The notes: generated by a model from the letters alone, not told the origin. Shown: positions 35,581 to 54,122, numbered from the stretch's first letter. The stretch is 64,000 nucleotides of DNA from Flaccisagitta enflata (GCA_965153355.1 OZ231127.1:27652001-27716000), one strand, 5' to 3'. Program-made: numbers and translations.

Positions 35581-35660
35581 AGTCCACTAGGCATAAAGCA
35601 CTTCCTAATTGTCATTTTTTTATTGAAATTTTATCTGCTTTTTTCCCATTTTTCTTTTTT

Positions 35661-36214
35661 GGGCAGCGGCCCCGAAGGGGCCGATGACCTATGCTTTCAC
35701 ACTTAGGGGAAATTTTTCCTTCTTCTTCTCCTTCTTCTCCGTCCACCCCCTTCGAAGCTCATATCCTGGCCTTGGGGCCCAAATCCTAATCTTGAGGCCC
35801 AAATCCTAGCCTTTTAGCCCAAATCACAGCCTCGTGGCTCAAATCACAGCCTAATGCCTCAAGTCACAGCCTCAAGCCTCAGCCATGAGGCTCAAATGAC
35901 AGCCTCATGGGTCAGATCACAGCTTCGACGCTCATATTACAGCCAAAAGCCTCAAATCCCAGCCTCAAGCTTCAAATCCCAGCCTTGAGGCTCAAATCAC
36001 AGCCTTGACTCAAATTGCAGCCTCAAGGCTCAAATCACAGCCTCCAGGCTCAAATCAAAGTCTTGAGGCTCAAATCCCCTTAATGATGCTCAAATAAAAC
36101 CCTAAAACTTCAAAACTTACTAAGCATAGGTCATCGGCTCCTTCGGGGCCGCTGCCCCTCTCACCATCACACACCCACATATACTCACATAGGGGCAACG
36201 TTTTTGCGACTATT
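35661..36214 (-). mobile_element. Family C element, complete, with tandem array
   Basis: Plus-strand left edge GGGCAGCGGCCCCGAAGGGG, CCGATGACCTATG; then about 17 units of CAGCCTCAAGGCTCAAATC type (35755-36105); then CATAGGTCATCGGCTCC, TTCGGGGCCGCTGCCCC; then AACGTTTTTGCGACTATT, the inverted outer arm. Each inverted end is itself a hairpin (CGGCCCC-GAAG-GGGCCG). Confidence 0.85.
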
Positions 36215-36553
36215 GTTCTTTTTTTTTTTGTCATTCTTTTTTTTCCTTTCACAGGCCCCTCCCGGGCCCCCTAGGGTCCCGAGCCCCTCGCCTGAGGCGA
36301 GAGTGTCACCAGTGTCACTGTAACCCCCTCTCAACATCCCTCTCAATTCAACGCCCCAATTCAACCCAACCTCGCAAGAATCCAAACTAGCGAAGCGTGC
36401 AATCACTCTTAAGACGCTGAAGAACTAGAAGAAAAAATAAACGCTCTCTGCCGCGGCTTCCTGGAGCAAAGTAACTAAAAACATTCCTCCAAATGGATTT
36501 CCATTGTCAACAAACCAGGATGGACATGGGAAAATATTGGAAGGGACGAGCTT

Positions 36554-37389
<836 letters not shown>

Positions 37390-37838
37390 ATAGTCGCAAA
37401 AGCGTTGTATGGTTAGTGGTACTCGATGCCCCTAAGTGTATGAGGCAATGAGATTGTGTGAGGGGTAGCGGCCCCAAAGGGATCCATAACTTATGTTTGA
37501 ACCCATGAAGAATCTTTTATTCTTTAAGGTTGAGACAACGGCCTTTGAGCTACAATTTTGGCCAAAAGGCTGAGATTTGGGCTTTGAATCTATGATTTGG
37601 GTCAGAATTTCAGACTGAAGGGTGGAGCTTGGGCCTCGAGACTTTGATTTGGGCTTCAAGCATGGAATTTTTTCCTTGAGGCTAGGTTTCGGGTCCTAAA
37701 CCTGTTTTGGGCCTAAAAACTGGGCTTTGGGCGTTGAGGGTGGAATTTGGGCCTTGGGACTGAGATATACGCCATGGAGCTAGGGGTCAATGGGGGGGGA
37801 GAAGGGGGAGAAGGAGAAGAAGGAGGAGGCTGCTGCCT
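37390..37838 (+). mobile_element. Family C element with tandem array
   Basis: Left arm ATAGTCGCAAAAGCGTTGT, ATGGTTAGTGGTACTCGATG, GTAGCGGCCCCAAAGGG; then about 10 units of GGCTGAGATTTGGGCCTTGA type (37520-37780). The decayed right end GGCTGCTGCC ends about 37838. Confidence 0.7.
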
Positions 37839-37858
37839 AAAAAGGGAGAAAAAAATTA

Positions 37859-37975
37859 AGAAAAAAAGAAAGAAAGAAAGAATTACCGAAAGAAAGAGGG
37901 AAAGAAAGAACGAAAGAAAGAGGGAAAGAAAGAACGAAAGAAAGAGGAAAAGAAAGAACGAAAGAAAGAGGAAAT
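37859..37975 (+). repeat. (GAAA)n-type array with higher-order 24-nt period
   Basis: AAAGAAAGAACG and AAAGAAAGAGGG alternate, giving a longer period on top of the tetranucleotide. Confidence 0.9.
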
Positions 37976-38118
37976 GAGTATGAAGACGTTGAGGAAAATA
38001 TCTTTATTCATTTGCGAAGAAAATTAATGCGAAAAGGGAGGAGTTTTGGATGAGAAAAATGGATGGTGTTATGAGGAAAGGAAAACGATGAGTAAAAAAG
38101 AAAGAAAGCTGAGTGAAA

Positions 38119-38325
38119 AAAACAAGGCCGGATACACAGCTACCAAAGTCGCGTGCGGGTGGGCAGGGGCCTTATTTGAGGTCACCAGACCATTTGGGCA
38201 GGAGCAGGGAGGTCAAAGTAATAAAATCATAAAAAAAGTAAAGTGTGACCGACCGACCAACCGACCGACCAACCGACCGACCGACGGACAAAGCGGGTTG
38301 TAGAGTCGCGTGCACGCGACTAAAA
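38119..38325 (+). mobile_element. Family B element, perfect GTCGCG subtype
   Basis: Left end AAAACAAGGCCGGATACAC; left repeat AGTCGCGTGC (38147-38156); GGGTGGGCAGGGGC; (GACC/AACC)n (38247-38287); right hairpin AGTCGCGTGCACGCGACT (38304-38321), an 18-nt perfect palindrome whose last 10 nt are the exact complement of the left repeat; then an A run. Confidence 0.9.
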
Positions 38326-38424
38326 AAGAAAGAAAAAAGTTACCGACTGTGGGATATAAAAAAGCGACACGTCGCATTTTCACTCTTGCGACTCGCGTTT
38401 TTTTTTTCTTTGGTGGATCAAAAG

Positions 38425-38598
38425 ATGTACAAAAAATTGAAACAAAAAACAAATGCAAAGTATACTTGTGATAAAATAGGCGTCTTTTCAACGACCAAAG
38501 AGAAATCGTACAAAGAATGGCTGTCATTCTTGTCAGTGATAGCAATGACGACGGTTGCAGTAGCGACTGCAGTAAATCAGTCGCTATCAAAGCAATGA
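38425..38598 (+). CDS. Hypothetical 57-residue ORF with hydrophobic C-terminal stretch
   Basis: ATG at 38425 opens a Lys-rich N-terminal half and then WLSFLSVIAMTTVAVATAV, which could be a membrane segment, ending NQSLSKQ. It could be the last exon of a longer gene or chance. No homology recognised. Confidence 0.2.
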   Translation: MYKKLKQKTNAKYTCDKIGVFSTTKEKSYKEWLSFLSVIAMTTVAVATAVNQSLSKQ

Positions 38599-38830
38599 AT
38601 GATGTCACACAGGTGGCAACAACAAAGAATCTACTCAGCTCAATCAGATATTAGAAGAAAATAAGCAGTGGTTTTAGGCAGCGGCGTAGGAGAAGGGACT
38701 TCCGGGACTTCCATGGATGTCTCTGCTGTCGGGACACCGAAGTTGTCGGGACACCAATGAAGGAAGGAAGAAAGAGAGGAATGAGAGAGGAAGAAGAAAA
38801 AAAAAAGAGAAAAAAAAAAGAAAAAAGAAA

Positions 38831-38936
<106 letters not shown>

Positions 38937-39851
38937 AACAGACAAAGGGGCAGACAAACAAGAAAAGTTAAAAAGCAGGAAAAAAAGATTTAACAAAAGA
39001 AAAAAGAAAAACAGACCAAAAGACAGACAGACTGATTGCTGGACATTTAAAACCTAAGTGACATTAGAGATCGAAATTGACAGATCATTTCCTTCCATGC
39101 ACGTTAAAAGTGCAAAGGTTAACACATTTTTTCTCTTATAAAAAAAAAGGAAGAGAGGGGGAGAGAAGAAAACATACAAACACACACTGAACAATAAATG
39201 TTCTTACATGGTAGCAATCTAATGAACAATTTATGAAGAAATCAAAATTCAGAGCTTATGTTAGTTACAGGCAAATACAGGGGGGTATAGGGGAGGTGGG
39301 TAAGAGAAGAAATGAAGATCTAGACACAGAATGTGAATGGCTGAGAGAGAAATAAATTTTTTAAATCCTATATTAGGCGTGATTAGGCCTCATCCCACTT
39401 ATCCAAGAGCATAGTAGCAAACAAGAGTATACTTGCAAACAAGAGTATAGTAGCAAACAAGAGTAAATTAGTAATAACTATTTTACACTAAGTTATTGTC
39501 GGTTGGGGCACTAAATATGTCGGACACTAGTTAGGTGGTGGAAGTCCCAAAAAATCCAGCTCTCCAACGCCGCTGGTTTTAGAGCTGTGCACGCTGCAGG
39601 AACGACTGTGTTGCAGAAGCGAGTGAAATGGTCTCGACTGAAACCATCCCTCAGTGACTTTACGAGGAGACTTGGCTGGAGTCTCAGGTGAAGAGAAAAC
39701 CGGGAAGAAGATGAAAACCTCGCCTGGCCTCGTGGGAGGCATCTTTTTTTTTCTAGGAAGAATCTTCTAAGTTGAGAACAAATTCTTTGGCTCATGCAGG
39801 ATCGGATATACGAAGCAGGAACCCGGACTTGAAACATCCTCCGTTTGTTGA
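38937..39851. other. No confirmed gene; possible exon-like pieces at 39530-39850
   Basis: A frame with balanced composition (SNAAGFRAVHAAGTTVLQKR) runs to a GT at 39689. A T-rich tract ending CTAG (about 39757) precedes another frame (SLAHAGSDIRSRNPDL). The phases do not join without a stop, so I leave this as unproven. Confidence 0.2.
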
Positions 39852-40002
39852 AAAACAAGGCCAGATACACGACCAATACCAGTTGCGGACGGGTGGGCAG
39901 GGGCGGAAATGCGCGTTTTCACACTTTTCGACTCGTGTTCACGGACGGACGGACGGACGGACGGACAAAGGCTCTTGTAGAGTTGCGTGTCCGCAACTAA
40001 AA
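39852..40002 (+). mobile_element. Family B element, GTTGCG subtype, intact
   Basis: Left end AAAACAAGGCC; left repeat AGTTGCGGAC (39881-39890); GGGTGGGCAGGGGCGGAAAT; (GACG)n (39943-39966); hairpin AGTTGCGTGTCCGCAACT (39981-39998). Left repeat and outer hairpin arm (39989-39998) are exact complements. One of the best copies in the window. Confidence 0.9.
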
Positions 40003-40568
40003 ACCTTGACGAGACGCCAAAGGCAAATGGATCGACGCACACAATATTGACTCAGTTGTGTTCCTTTTGGCAGGCCCAGTATCATTGTGATCATGTGATT
40101 GCCCAGTACAAGCCATACAACGCAAGACCTGCACCTTTTTGTCCGATAGAGTGCCATCGCTGTTGACTATTTTTCTTTTTTTCATTTGTTATCATATGTT
40201 GGGTTATAAAATTCGCAACTGGACAGCAAACCACGAACGTTTCTATCATTTAGTGATCAAAATACATTTGGGACAGAATCATCAAATTCTTCTTGATTTC
40301 TCCTTCCTCTACGTTTGTCTAAGTTTCTCATTAGGGTGATACTTAATTTTTCGTGAGTTCATTCGGGACTGGTTTGGGATCGTGACCATCCTCCTGGTAG
40401 CCCTTGTCTTAAGCTTTGGCGAATCTTTAGCATTTGATCGAGGTTAAAAAGGACCAGTTTGATATAGACTTTACTTAATTAGGCTGTAATCTACAAATTG
40501 GGAGACAGTTTTGTTTCTATTTGTCTGTGCTGGCCCTGGTAGAAGGAAATTTAGGTAGATGGGAAAGA
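40003..40568. other. No gene recognised
   Basis: Mixed sequence with no confirmed exon. Confidence 0.4.
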
Positions 40569-42510
<1,942 letters not shown>

Positions 42511-42920
42511 GCCATTGGAAAAATGATTGCTTTGGCGGGCCACATAAAGAAAATTCGAGGGGAGAGATGAAAACAAAAGCTTACGAGTTGTAAGTTACGA
42601 CCATAATAATGAGTAATTTCATTGATTTTGAGCAATAAAAATGTTCAAAATAAGAGAGATTAGAGCTATCGCTGCCCTGAAATGAAAAGAAACATGAAAA
42701 GAAAAAGAACAGGATAAGTGAATGACAGAAGAACAGAGAGAGAGAAAATGGGAACAAAATCAAGAAGACAAACGATTCTTCGTGGAACAAATGAAATGAA
42801 ATGAAAGGTAATTTAACAGATTACGCTCGGTTCTGTGCACGCGAATATGTCCGTACATGTGAGAGACCTTGGGAGTAATTATCCCTAATGATGCAAAACG
42901 ATGAAAACGACGCCGATCTG
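42511..42920. other. No gene recognised
   Basis: AT-rich spacer. Confidence 0.4.
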
Positions 42921-42923
42921 TGC

Positions 42924-43042
<119 letters not shown>

Positions 43043-43129
43043 CATCATGATGATCATCATCATCTCTCAGGCAAATCTCGTTTGAGAGTCAAAAGCAAAA
43101 AGGAAATTTTGTTTTTGAAGTTTAAATTT

Positions 43130-43644
43130 TCAGTCGCGTGCTCCACGACTCTACAGCCCGCTTTGTCCGTCGGTCGGTTGGTCGGTTGGTCGGTTGGTCG
43201 GTCACGTTTTATTTTATTTTTTTATTCCTACGAACTCAATTTAAGTCAAATAGGTTATTCTGAGTCAAATAAGTTATTTTATGTCGTTTTAGGTCATTTT
43301 AGGTCATTTTAAGTCATTTGAGTCATATTTTCTATTTCATTCATTTTAGTGATCTTAGTAATTTAAGTAAATTTGGATCAGTCAAAGTCAATTAAAGTCA
43401 TTTCAGGTCAATTTAAGTCATTCAAAGTCATTCTAAGTCAATTTAAGTCAATATAAGTCAATTTAAGTCGTTTAGTCATTTTAGTTGTTTTAAATCAATT
43501 CAAGTCAATTTTAGGTCATTTCAAATCATTTTACGTCATCATGAGTCAATTAAATTTAATGAAGGTCATTTAAGTTATGTGGTCATGGATTTAAGTAATT
43601 ATGTAAATCTCACTTGCGACTTACAGGTGTTGGCCTTGTTTTTT
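43130..43644 (-). mobile_element. Family B element with AGTCATTTTA minisatellite
   Basis: Hairpin side AGTCGCGTGCTCCACGACT (43132-43150); (GGTC/GGTT)n (43167-43203); then about 35 units of about 10 nt (AAGTCATTTTAGGTCATTTT type, 43240-43580); left repeat remnant GCGACT near 43616; left end GTTGGCCTTGTTTTTT (to 43643). Confidence 0.8.
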
Positions 43645-44033
43645 CACTCATCGAATAACACTGCCTGCCAAATTAGTTTTCGTTTTTGTTTTGAATTGCT
43701 GTAGCCCGCAGATAAACTCGTTAATTTTCTCCGCCATTCGCGTGTGTTTAATCGCATCGTTTGGTCCATCCGCCCGTTCATCTCCCATTAATCCCTTTGT
43801 AACTACCCCCGCCCAAATACTCCGGTGATCTTCTCTATCGATGCCCCTTGGAATATGTGGTAGGAAAATTAGAGATCTGGGAAAAAATGTAACAGCGGCA
43901 CTGTTTAAAATTCGACTGAGATGGTTGAAGAGAATGAAGGAAAAAAGTTTGCAATTGAAGTCGTCCATAAGCTGATGGTCGTCGTATTTCTTTCAGCAAT
44001 GGATGATCTAAAACATCATTGGTTTCACTGGCT

Positions 44034-44035
<2 letters not shown>
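43645..44035. other. No gene recognised
   Basis: A 106-codon frame on the minus strand (43968-43648) has fairly balanced composition but no domain. Confidence 0.3.

Positions 44036-44079
<44 letters not shown>
44036..44079 (+). repeat. (CT)n microsatellite
   Basis: About 21 units. Confidence 0.95.
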
Positions 44080-44082
<3 letters not shown>

Positions 44083-44533
44083 CTCATTGCAGGCCTCATC
44101 GACTCGAAACGACATGTAGCAGTAGCAAGAGCTTTTCCATCCATTCATTCACTTCTCTCTCTTTCTTCTTTGAGAACAGGATACTGCACGGTGATATGGA
44201 GAGCAAAGTCAAGAATAGCAGACGTGACACTAACTCAGTAACTGGTGAAAGAATCTTGTGTAATGGTTCAACCGATAGATCGACTGACGGACATGCTGAG
44301 TTATCCATTCTTGTGTAAGTGACTTGAGACAGAGTTTAGACCTAGTTGTTGGACTCAAAAGATAGAAAATAGCCTGGCCCCTTGCCTCAGTTTGAACGGG
44401 GGAGTAGAGCAGATATTAGAAATAAGTGGGCTGGAAAAAAGAAACAAAAGGATAGAATCTAGTAATGACGCGGCGAATGAAACAACCTTGAAAACTCTCT
44501 GTGCCATTCTCTCTGTATCCCTTGGTGTTGTTT

Positions 44534-44534
<1 letters not shown>

Positions 44535-44618
<84 letters not shown>
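44535..44618 (+). repeat. (GTCT)n-(CT)n microsatellite
   Basis: Thirteen GTCT units, then (CT)n. Confidence 0.97.
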
Positions 44619-44622
<4 letters not shown>

Positions 44623-45420
44623 AATGCCCTTTGAGGATCATGCGCGCGTGTACCCAGACCCTGGAAGATCCCGCGCACGATACACGTTACGAAGCTCGGT
44701 CACAAACCGGCGCATTACTTGTTGCGCACGCGCGCGCGCCTTGACGCCGGCCGTAATGTCCATAGAGAGATAAAGATCGTTCACATACATTCACGCGTAC
44801 ATGCGCGCATTTACGCGACGAGAGAGGACAGATAGAACGTACGAGGGCGAAAGGCAACACGTTCTGTAGATGGAATTATGGTCGTATCTATCTTTACAAT
44901 TTCGTACGCGTACACTCTGTGGACAAACAAAGGCGTTTATAACTCTTAGCCATCAAAAGTGAAATGGTAACAAAATAGCTGATTAATGATTAAATTGATT
45001 GCCTATGTCATGCCAATCATTGATGAGCTTTTGTTTATTCTTGATGATTATATCATTTATCAATCTCTGGATAAAATGAGAAGCAGCTAGTTAGTTACAC
45101 TTGGTGCAATTCAACAGCATTAGTTGTGCAGTGACTGTACACAGTAGAGAAGAGGCAGAAATGCGTAGTAAGGCGCGTGCACAAGAGTAGGCCAGTGTGA
45201 TTCTAGGGCGCGTGGGCTTGTGCATGTACGTGCGCGTAAGTGGGCGTCGCGAGCGAGCGAATATTTTCTAGATTCCAAGGCGGGGTGAAGAAAGTAGGTC
45301 GCATCATTGACGGCATGAAAGAAAGCAAAGTGCCTGGATTCGCCTCCTTTTCTTTTTTGCATTTTCTTTTCTTTTCTTACATTCTTTCTCTCTTTGTTGC
45401 TTTCACTTGTATTTTGCCGT
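44619..45420. other. CpG-rich patches; no confirmed gene
   Basis: CGCG-dense stretches at 44640-44835 and 45170-45262 stand out in AT-rich DNA. No gene could be tied to them. Confidence 0.4.
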
Positions 45421-45422
45421 TC

Positions 45423-45522
45423 TTTCGTTCTTTCTTTCTTTCTTTTTTTCTTTCTTTCTCTCTTTCTTTCTTTCTTTCTTTCTTTCTTACTTTCTTTCTT
45501 TCTTTCTTTCTTTCTTTCTGTC
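45423..45522 (+). repeat. (CTTT)n microsatellite
   Basis: Tetranucleotide array with CTCT and TACT interruptions. Confidence 0.95.
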
Positions 45523-45985
45523 TTTCATAAATCAAAGGTATTAGTGCTAATTCTGCATTTCCCAAAATCATTTTATGCAAGGCGTTGAAAAACTAAACGA
45601 TAGGTTCCATCTGGGATCTGATAGTTACCTATCTGTGTGTTTGTGTCTATTCAAATGATCAAAATTGATCATACTGCATGATTCAAGTTTTTTCCTTTAA
45701 CCTGTTTACTTCGTTCATTTTCCTCCTCCGCTTGAAACTATTTCCATCATCTTTTCTACCTTATTTTCCCATGCCATAATCATTTCTCTTTCTCTATTTT
45801 CTTGTGGCATGAGTAATGAAGGTAAGAAAATCGTAAGAAGAAGTTTACTCTGCCTCTCTGGAAGGGGAAACTCCCAAGAGAGGTCAGCAGTGGGACACCT
45901 TCTCGTTCTCCCAAAGGACGCGAAATGCATTGAAAAGAAAAAGGAAAATAGGGAAAGAAAAGACTCTCTTTAAGAAGGGAGGATT

Positions 45986-45987
<2 letters not shown>

Positions 45988-46082
<95 letters not shown>

Positions 46083-46148
46083 TGTGTGTGTTGCAACCAG
46101 TATAGTATGTGTGAGCCTGTTTGTTTTTTAGTTTGAAGGTTGTGATGT

Positions 46149-46237
<89 letters not shown>
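45988..46237 (+). repeat. (GT)n and (GA)n microsatellites
   Basis: (GT)n 45988-46091 and (GA)n 46150-46237, separated by 58 bp. Confidence 0.97.
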
Positions 46238-46239
<2 letters not shown>

Positions 46240-46520
46240 TAACGGGAAAATTTCCATAAGAAAAGGTGCACTGTACTACGGGGCAGGCTGGCCTGGGAGG
46301 AAAGCGAGATAAGGAGATTTAAATGAAACTCGATTTAGACAGGAAAAGGGATAAACGAAAATGAATGTCAATGCGGTTTTCCCAACAAGGGGAACTTGGG
46401 AAATAGGGTTGCAAGAGACGGGAGGGTTGTTGGGGACTCCATCCATTTGATATTTTTAAAATGTTTAGACGGAAAGTTAAGAAAAGAGTGGATAGAGAGG
46501 GAATAGAAAGAACGAAAGAA
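46238..46520. other. No gene recognised
   Basis: AT-rich spacer between two repeat tracts. Confidence 0.4.
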
Positions 46521-46537
46521 GGTGAATAAGAAAGGAA

Positions 46538-46766
<229 letters not shown>

Positions 46767-47062
46767 AATTAGAGAGAATGAAAGAAAGAAAAAATGAAAA
46801 AAAGAACAACCAAACATATAATCCAAGAAGGAGTCAACCCAAAAAAAAGGAAAAGAAAGAATCAAAAAAGAAGAAAAAAACAGGCATGAATAAAGAAGGC
46901 AAATTGAAGGAAAGGAGTGAAATCACCTCAACTTGAGGCTGACTCTCAAGCTCTTGCCGCAGAAAACAGAAGCCTGAATTGTCGAGAGAAAAGATTCTGT
47001 TTGGTATAAAATTCTTGAGGAGGAAAATGAAAGGGAACAGGAAAAGGCGACAACAACGGATG

Positions 47063-47063
<1 letters not shown>

Positions 47064-47117
<54 letters not shown>
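47064..47117 (+). repeat. (GT)n microsatellite
   Basis: About 26 units. Confidence 0.97.
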
Positions 47118-47118
<1 letters not shown>

Positions 47119-48151
47119 TGTATGTGTGTGTTTTTGATACAAATCGGAATGTTGTAAACAGACCTATGGGCAAACTAAACCAAAGCAACTGAGATTAAAA
47201 GACATGAAGACACAAAGACAACAACATAATTTCAGATCGTATGGCTCAGACAGTGATGAGAAACAGAACCAGATCAGAGATACATAGATATTTTCACACC
47301 AATCCAAGGAACATGCTTAGATTTCCTGATATAAATACTGCAATAAGCTAACCGTGCTCTACCAATTTCACCGTGAACCAGGCCTTGTAACGTAGAAGGA
47401 AGAAAAAAAGACTCACCTACAATATAGGGCCTTGTTTCACAGATAAAAGAAAAAAAATATACCACCATTACTAAAATTATATGGCCTTGTTTTGTAGAAT
47501 AAAAAAATACATACCCACAATTACTCAGAATATGCGGCGTTAAAGTCATGAACGAGTCGACGAAAGGAAATGAAGAGAGAAGGTTTCACTTCTTTTCATT
47601 TCCGTTTTTCTCTTTTATCATTGAAATCGCTTCAGATGAAAGCAGCTTCCTCTTGCTCTTCTTCTCTTTCTTTTTTCCTCCTCTCTCTTTCCTCTTCTTT
47701 TCTTTTCTTTTTTTTTTTTTCATTTCTTTTTTCATTCATTTGCCTCTGCAGCTTTAGCTGAGTGACGAGCCCAGTTTCTTTTTCTTTTTTCTACGTCTTT
47801 TCATTCATGGTAATTGAGTTTCCTCTCATTTATCTATGTTTGCATTTCCATCACATTTTCTTTTTTGCGTGTTTCAACACTTTCTACGCCTTTCACACTT
47901 TGATGAATTTAAGTCACTCATTTAAATAGACACCCTTGTTTGGACAGTATCAAGATTTCGGCGAAGTTAGATTTTGTTGCGTAACCTGGATTTGAGTAAT
48001 ATTTGCTAAACATTTCATCCGGTTGAGAGGTCCGAGTTTTAATCGGATTAGCTATCATCAAGATCAACGTTCGGTATTCTAGAAAACAGCTACATCTCTT
48101 TTTGACTGAAAAATCTCATAAATGGCAAAGCTTCAATGTCGTTCGATTAGT
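47118..48151. other. No gene recognised
   Basis: T/C-rich and AT-rich spacer; frames are low complexity. Confidence 0.4.
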
Positions 48152-48330
48152 AGTAGTCGCATACTTAAGCGATTCTACACTACAGCCCACTTTGTCAGTC
48201 CGTTGGTTAGTTGGTCCCCTTTTGGGGGGGAACGAAGACGAAGAAGGAGAAGGAGGAGGAGGAAGAATTTTTGCACATGTGAGAGCATAGGTCATCGGCC
48301 CCTTCGAGGCAGCTGCCCTGAAGGAAAAAA
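48152..48330. mobile_element. Family B right end joined to family C right end
   Basis: The inverted family B hairpin AGTCGCATACTTAAGCGATT (48154-48173) and TTGGTTAGTTGGTCCCC run into a purine tract (48225-48265), then GAGCATAGGTCATCGGCC, CCTTCGAGGCAGCTGCCC (to about 48316) from family C. Chimeric junction. Confidence 0.55.
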
Positions 48331-48450
48331 ACATAACAGAACCAAGATTTCATAACTGCGTTACTCTTGGATTCGTTATAGCGGAGTGTCACTGTAAATG
48401 ATGTCAATATTAGTTTTGTATCAATTCTGAAACAGAAATAACGCTAACTC

Positions 48451-48477
48451 TCTACTCTCTACTCTACTCTACTCTAC
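48451..48477 (+). repeat. (CTCTA)n short array
   Basis: Five units of CTCTA. Confidence 0.8.
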
Positions 48478-49265
<788 letters not shown>

Positions 49266-49299
49266 GAGGCTATATTTCTGTTTTTCCACTTCGTCAGAT

Positions 49300-49620
49300 C
49301 GGCGTGGTTGGATGGATTGGATGGGTTGGATGGGTTACTATGGGTTTTAACTTACCACCATGTGAAGCCCGTAAATTTTTTATTGTAGGGTATCATCTAT
49401 GACATGGAAATTAATCCATTGCATGAGTTTGATAGGATAGACTGGGTGTCATCCATTGGATGGATAAATGAATGGGCTGGTATTTATTGAAAAGGTACGG
49501 ATGGGTTGGAAGGATGGGGTAAATTTGATGTTCTAGATGGGATAAATGAGGTTGGATGGGTTTCTATAAATCGAATTGGAGGCATGCGTTGGGCGGGTGA
49601 GATGGATAAGATGGGCCCCG
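49300..49620 (+). repeat. Degenerate GGATGGGTT minisatellite
   Basis: Recurrent GGATGGGTTGGATGGGTT and ATGGATAAATG-like units with long spacers, decaying through to 49620. Confidence 0.55.
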
Positions 49621-50550
<930 letters not shown>

Positions 50551-50721
50551 CTTACTTTTTCAAAATGGGTGGGGATAACAATGCAAACAGTGGAGAGTCA
50601 GCTACATTCTTGACTTGTAGTTCCTTGTGCAACATGATTTATATGTTTTGGCAAGGAGTCATTAATATGCATATGGCATCATTGCACCGGATCTTGGGCC
50701 ACTGCCCAAAAGACAAACAAA

Positions 50722-51248
50722 CTAGTCATCCAAGGATCGCACAAGGTCAGCGGTACCCGATGCCCTGCTGGGAGTGATCCAGTGAAAAAGCGGAGTGAGA
50801 GCAGGGCAGCAGCCGCAAAGGGCCGATGTCCTGTAGAAAACAGGGGGGAATTTCCATACGTCCTGAGGGGGCATATTTCAGGCCTTAGATGACTGATTAA
50901 GACCGCTGAATGCATATTTGAAGGCTGGAGGGCAGAATTAAGGCTTGGAGAGCCGATTTGAGGTTTAGAGGGCAAATTTAAGCCATGGAGGGCTGATTTT
51001 ATGCTTGGAAGGCTAATTGAAGGTCTGGAAGGCAGATTTGAGGTCTGGAGGTGATTTGAGGTGGGGGGGCTGATTTGAAGCCTGGAAACTGATTTGAGGC
51101 CTGGAGGGCTGAATTGAGGGCTGGGAGGGCAAATTTGAGGGCTGGGAGAGGGAATTAGAGGTCAACGGGGGGGGACGGAAGGACGGACGGACGTATGGAA
51201 ATTCCCCCCTGTGTTCTACAGGACATCGGCCCTTTGGGGCCGCTGCCC
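50722..51248 (+). mobile_element. Family C element, complete, subfamily 2
   Basis: Left arm CTAGTCATCCAAGGATCGC, GGTCAGCGGTACCCGATGCC, GGGCAGCAGCCGCAAAGGGC, then GATGTCCTGTAG. About 12 units of GGCTGATTTGAGGCCTGGAG type (50880-51150); (GGAC)n; then TTCTACAGGACATCGGCCC, TTTGGGGCCGCTGCCC and an A run. GGAATTTCCATACGTCC at 50847 is inverted at about 51190. Confidence 0.85.
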
Positions 51249-51469
51249 AAAAAGGTGATGAAGTAATGGTGGAGAGAAATCCACGACATCTGCGGGACGG
51301 GGAAAGACATCGCAAAGTCGAGCTCAAAGGCAAAGTCGAACAAAAGGTGGCAGAAAAGTCGTGAGGATAAAAATTCTGCTGATTTCGCAGAGAACAAGTC
51401 TAATGGAGCATCAATAGCGTGCTCTGTGTTTCCTTTGTATACTATGACATGATTACGTAATCATCATAT

Positions 51470-51800
51470 CATCATTGTTCACAATTAACTGATTAAACAG
51501 TCATACAATAACATAATTACCTTACCACAAATTGTGGTACCATTACACTATTACAAGATTACATAATTTCATCATTACATTACATCATTTGCATGATTAC
51601 GTAATTACATGATTAGGTAATTACATAATTACATAATTATATAATTACATAGTTACTTAATTACATGATTACAAATTTACATGATTACATAATTGCATAA
51701 TAACATAATAACATAATTACATAATTGATTGCATAATTACATAATTACATAATTTCATAATTACATCATTAGATAATATCATGATTACATAATTACTTTT
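51470..51800 (+). repeat. ATTACATA octamer minisatellite
   Basis: Some 35-40 units of ATAATTAC / ATGATTAC. A family B right end follows directly, so this is probably the internal array of a family B copy. Confidence 0.85.
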
Positions 51801-51835
51801 TAAAACGACCTCAAAATGACCAAAGATACTAAAAA

Positions 51836-51922
51836 ATGTTACCGTGAAACAAACAGACCGACTTACAGACCAACGAACCACCCGGGACAGCAAACCCTAA
51901 AGTTGCGTGCACTGGAAAAAAA
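51836..51922 (+). mobile_element. Family B right end, decayed
   Basis: CAGACCGACTTACAGACC, CAACGAACCACC, then AAAGTTGCGTGCACTGGAAA; the hairpin's second arm is mutated. Confidence 0.5.
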
Positions 51923-53771
<1,849 letters not shown>

Positions 53772-54122
53772 TTTAGTTGCGGACACGCAACTCTATCAGG
53801 GGCTTTGTCCGTCGGTCCGTCGGTCCATCGATCCGTCGGTCCGTCGGTCCGTCGGTCCGTCGGTCCATCGGTCCGTCGGTCCGTCGGTCTGTCGGTCCGT
53901 TGGTCCGTCGGTCCGTCGATCCGTCGATCCATTGGTTCGTCGGTCCGTTGGTCCATCTGTCTGTTGGTCCGGGGTCATTGAGTTGATAAGTGGGAAAACG
54001 AGCGTTTTCGATAGTTTTCGTGTAAGTTTGAGTGTTGGGGGTGTGTTGGGGTATGGATGGGGGTTGGATGCCCCTGCCCACCCGTCCGCAACGATATCGT
54101 GACCACGCGTCACTTGTTTTTC
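53772..54122 (-). mobile_element. Family B element with expanded (GTCCGTCG)n array
   Basis: Hairpin AGTTGCGGACACGCAACT (53775-53792); about 20 tandem GTCCGTCG/GTCCATCG units (53808-53975); left repeat complement GTCCGCAAC (54084-54092); left end GATATCGTGACCACGCGTC, ACTTGTTTTT. Same left-end subfamily as 3937 and 22168. Confidence 0.85.

Noticed and set aside
39520-39850. Possible two-exon gene piece
   Set aside because: The GT at 39689 and the CTAG acceptor near 39757 do not join in a stop-free phase; only suggestive composition remains.
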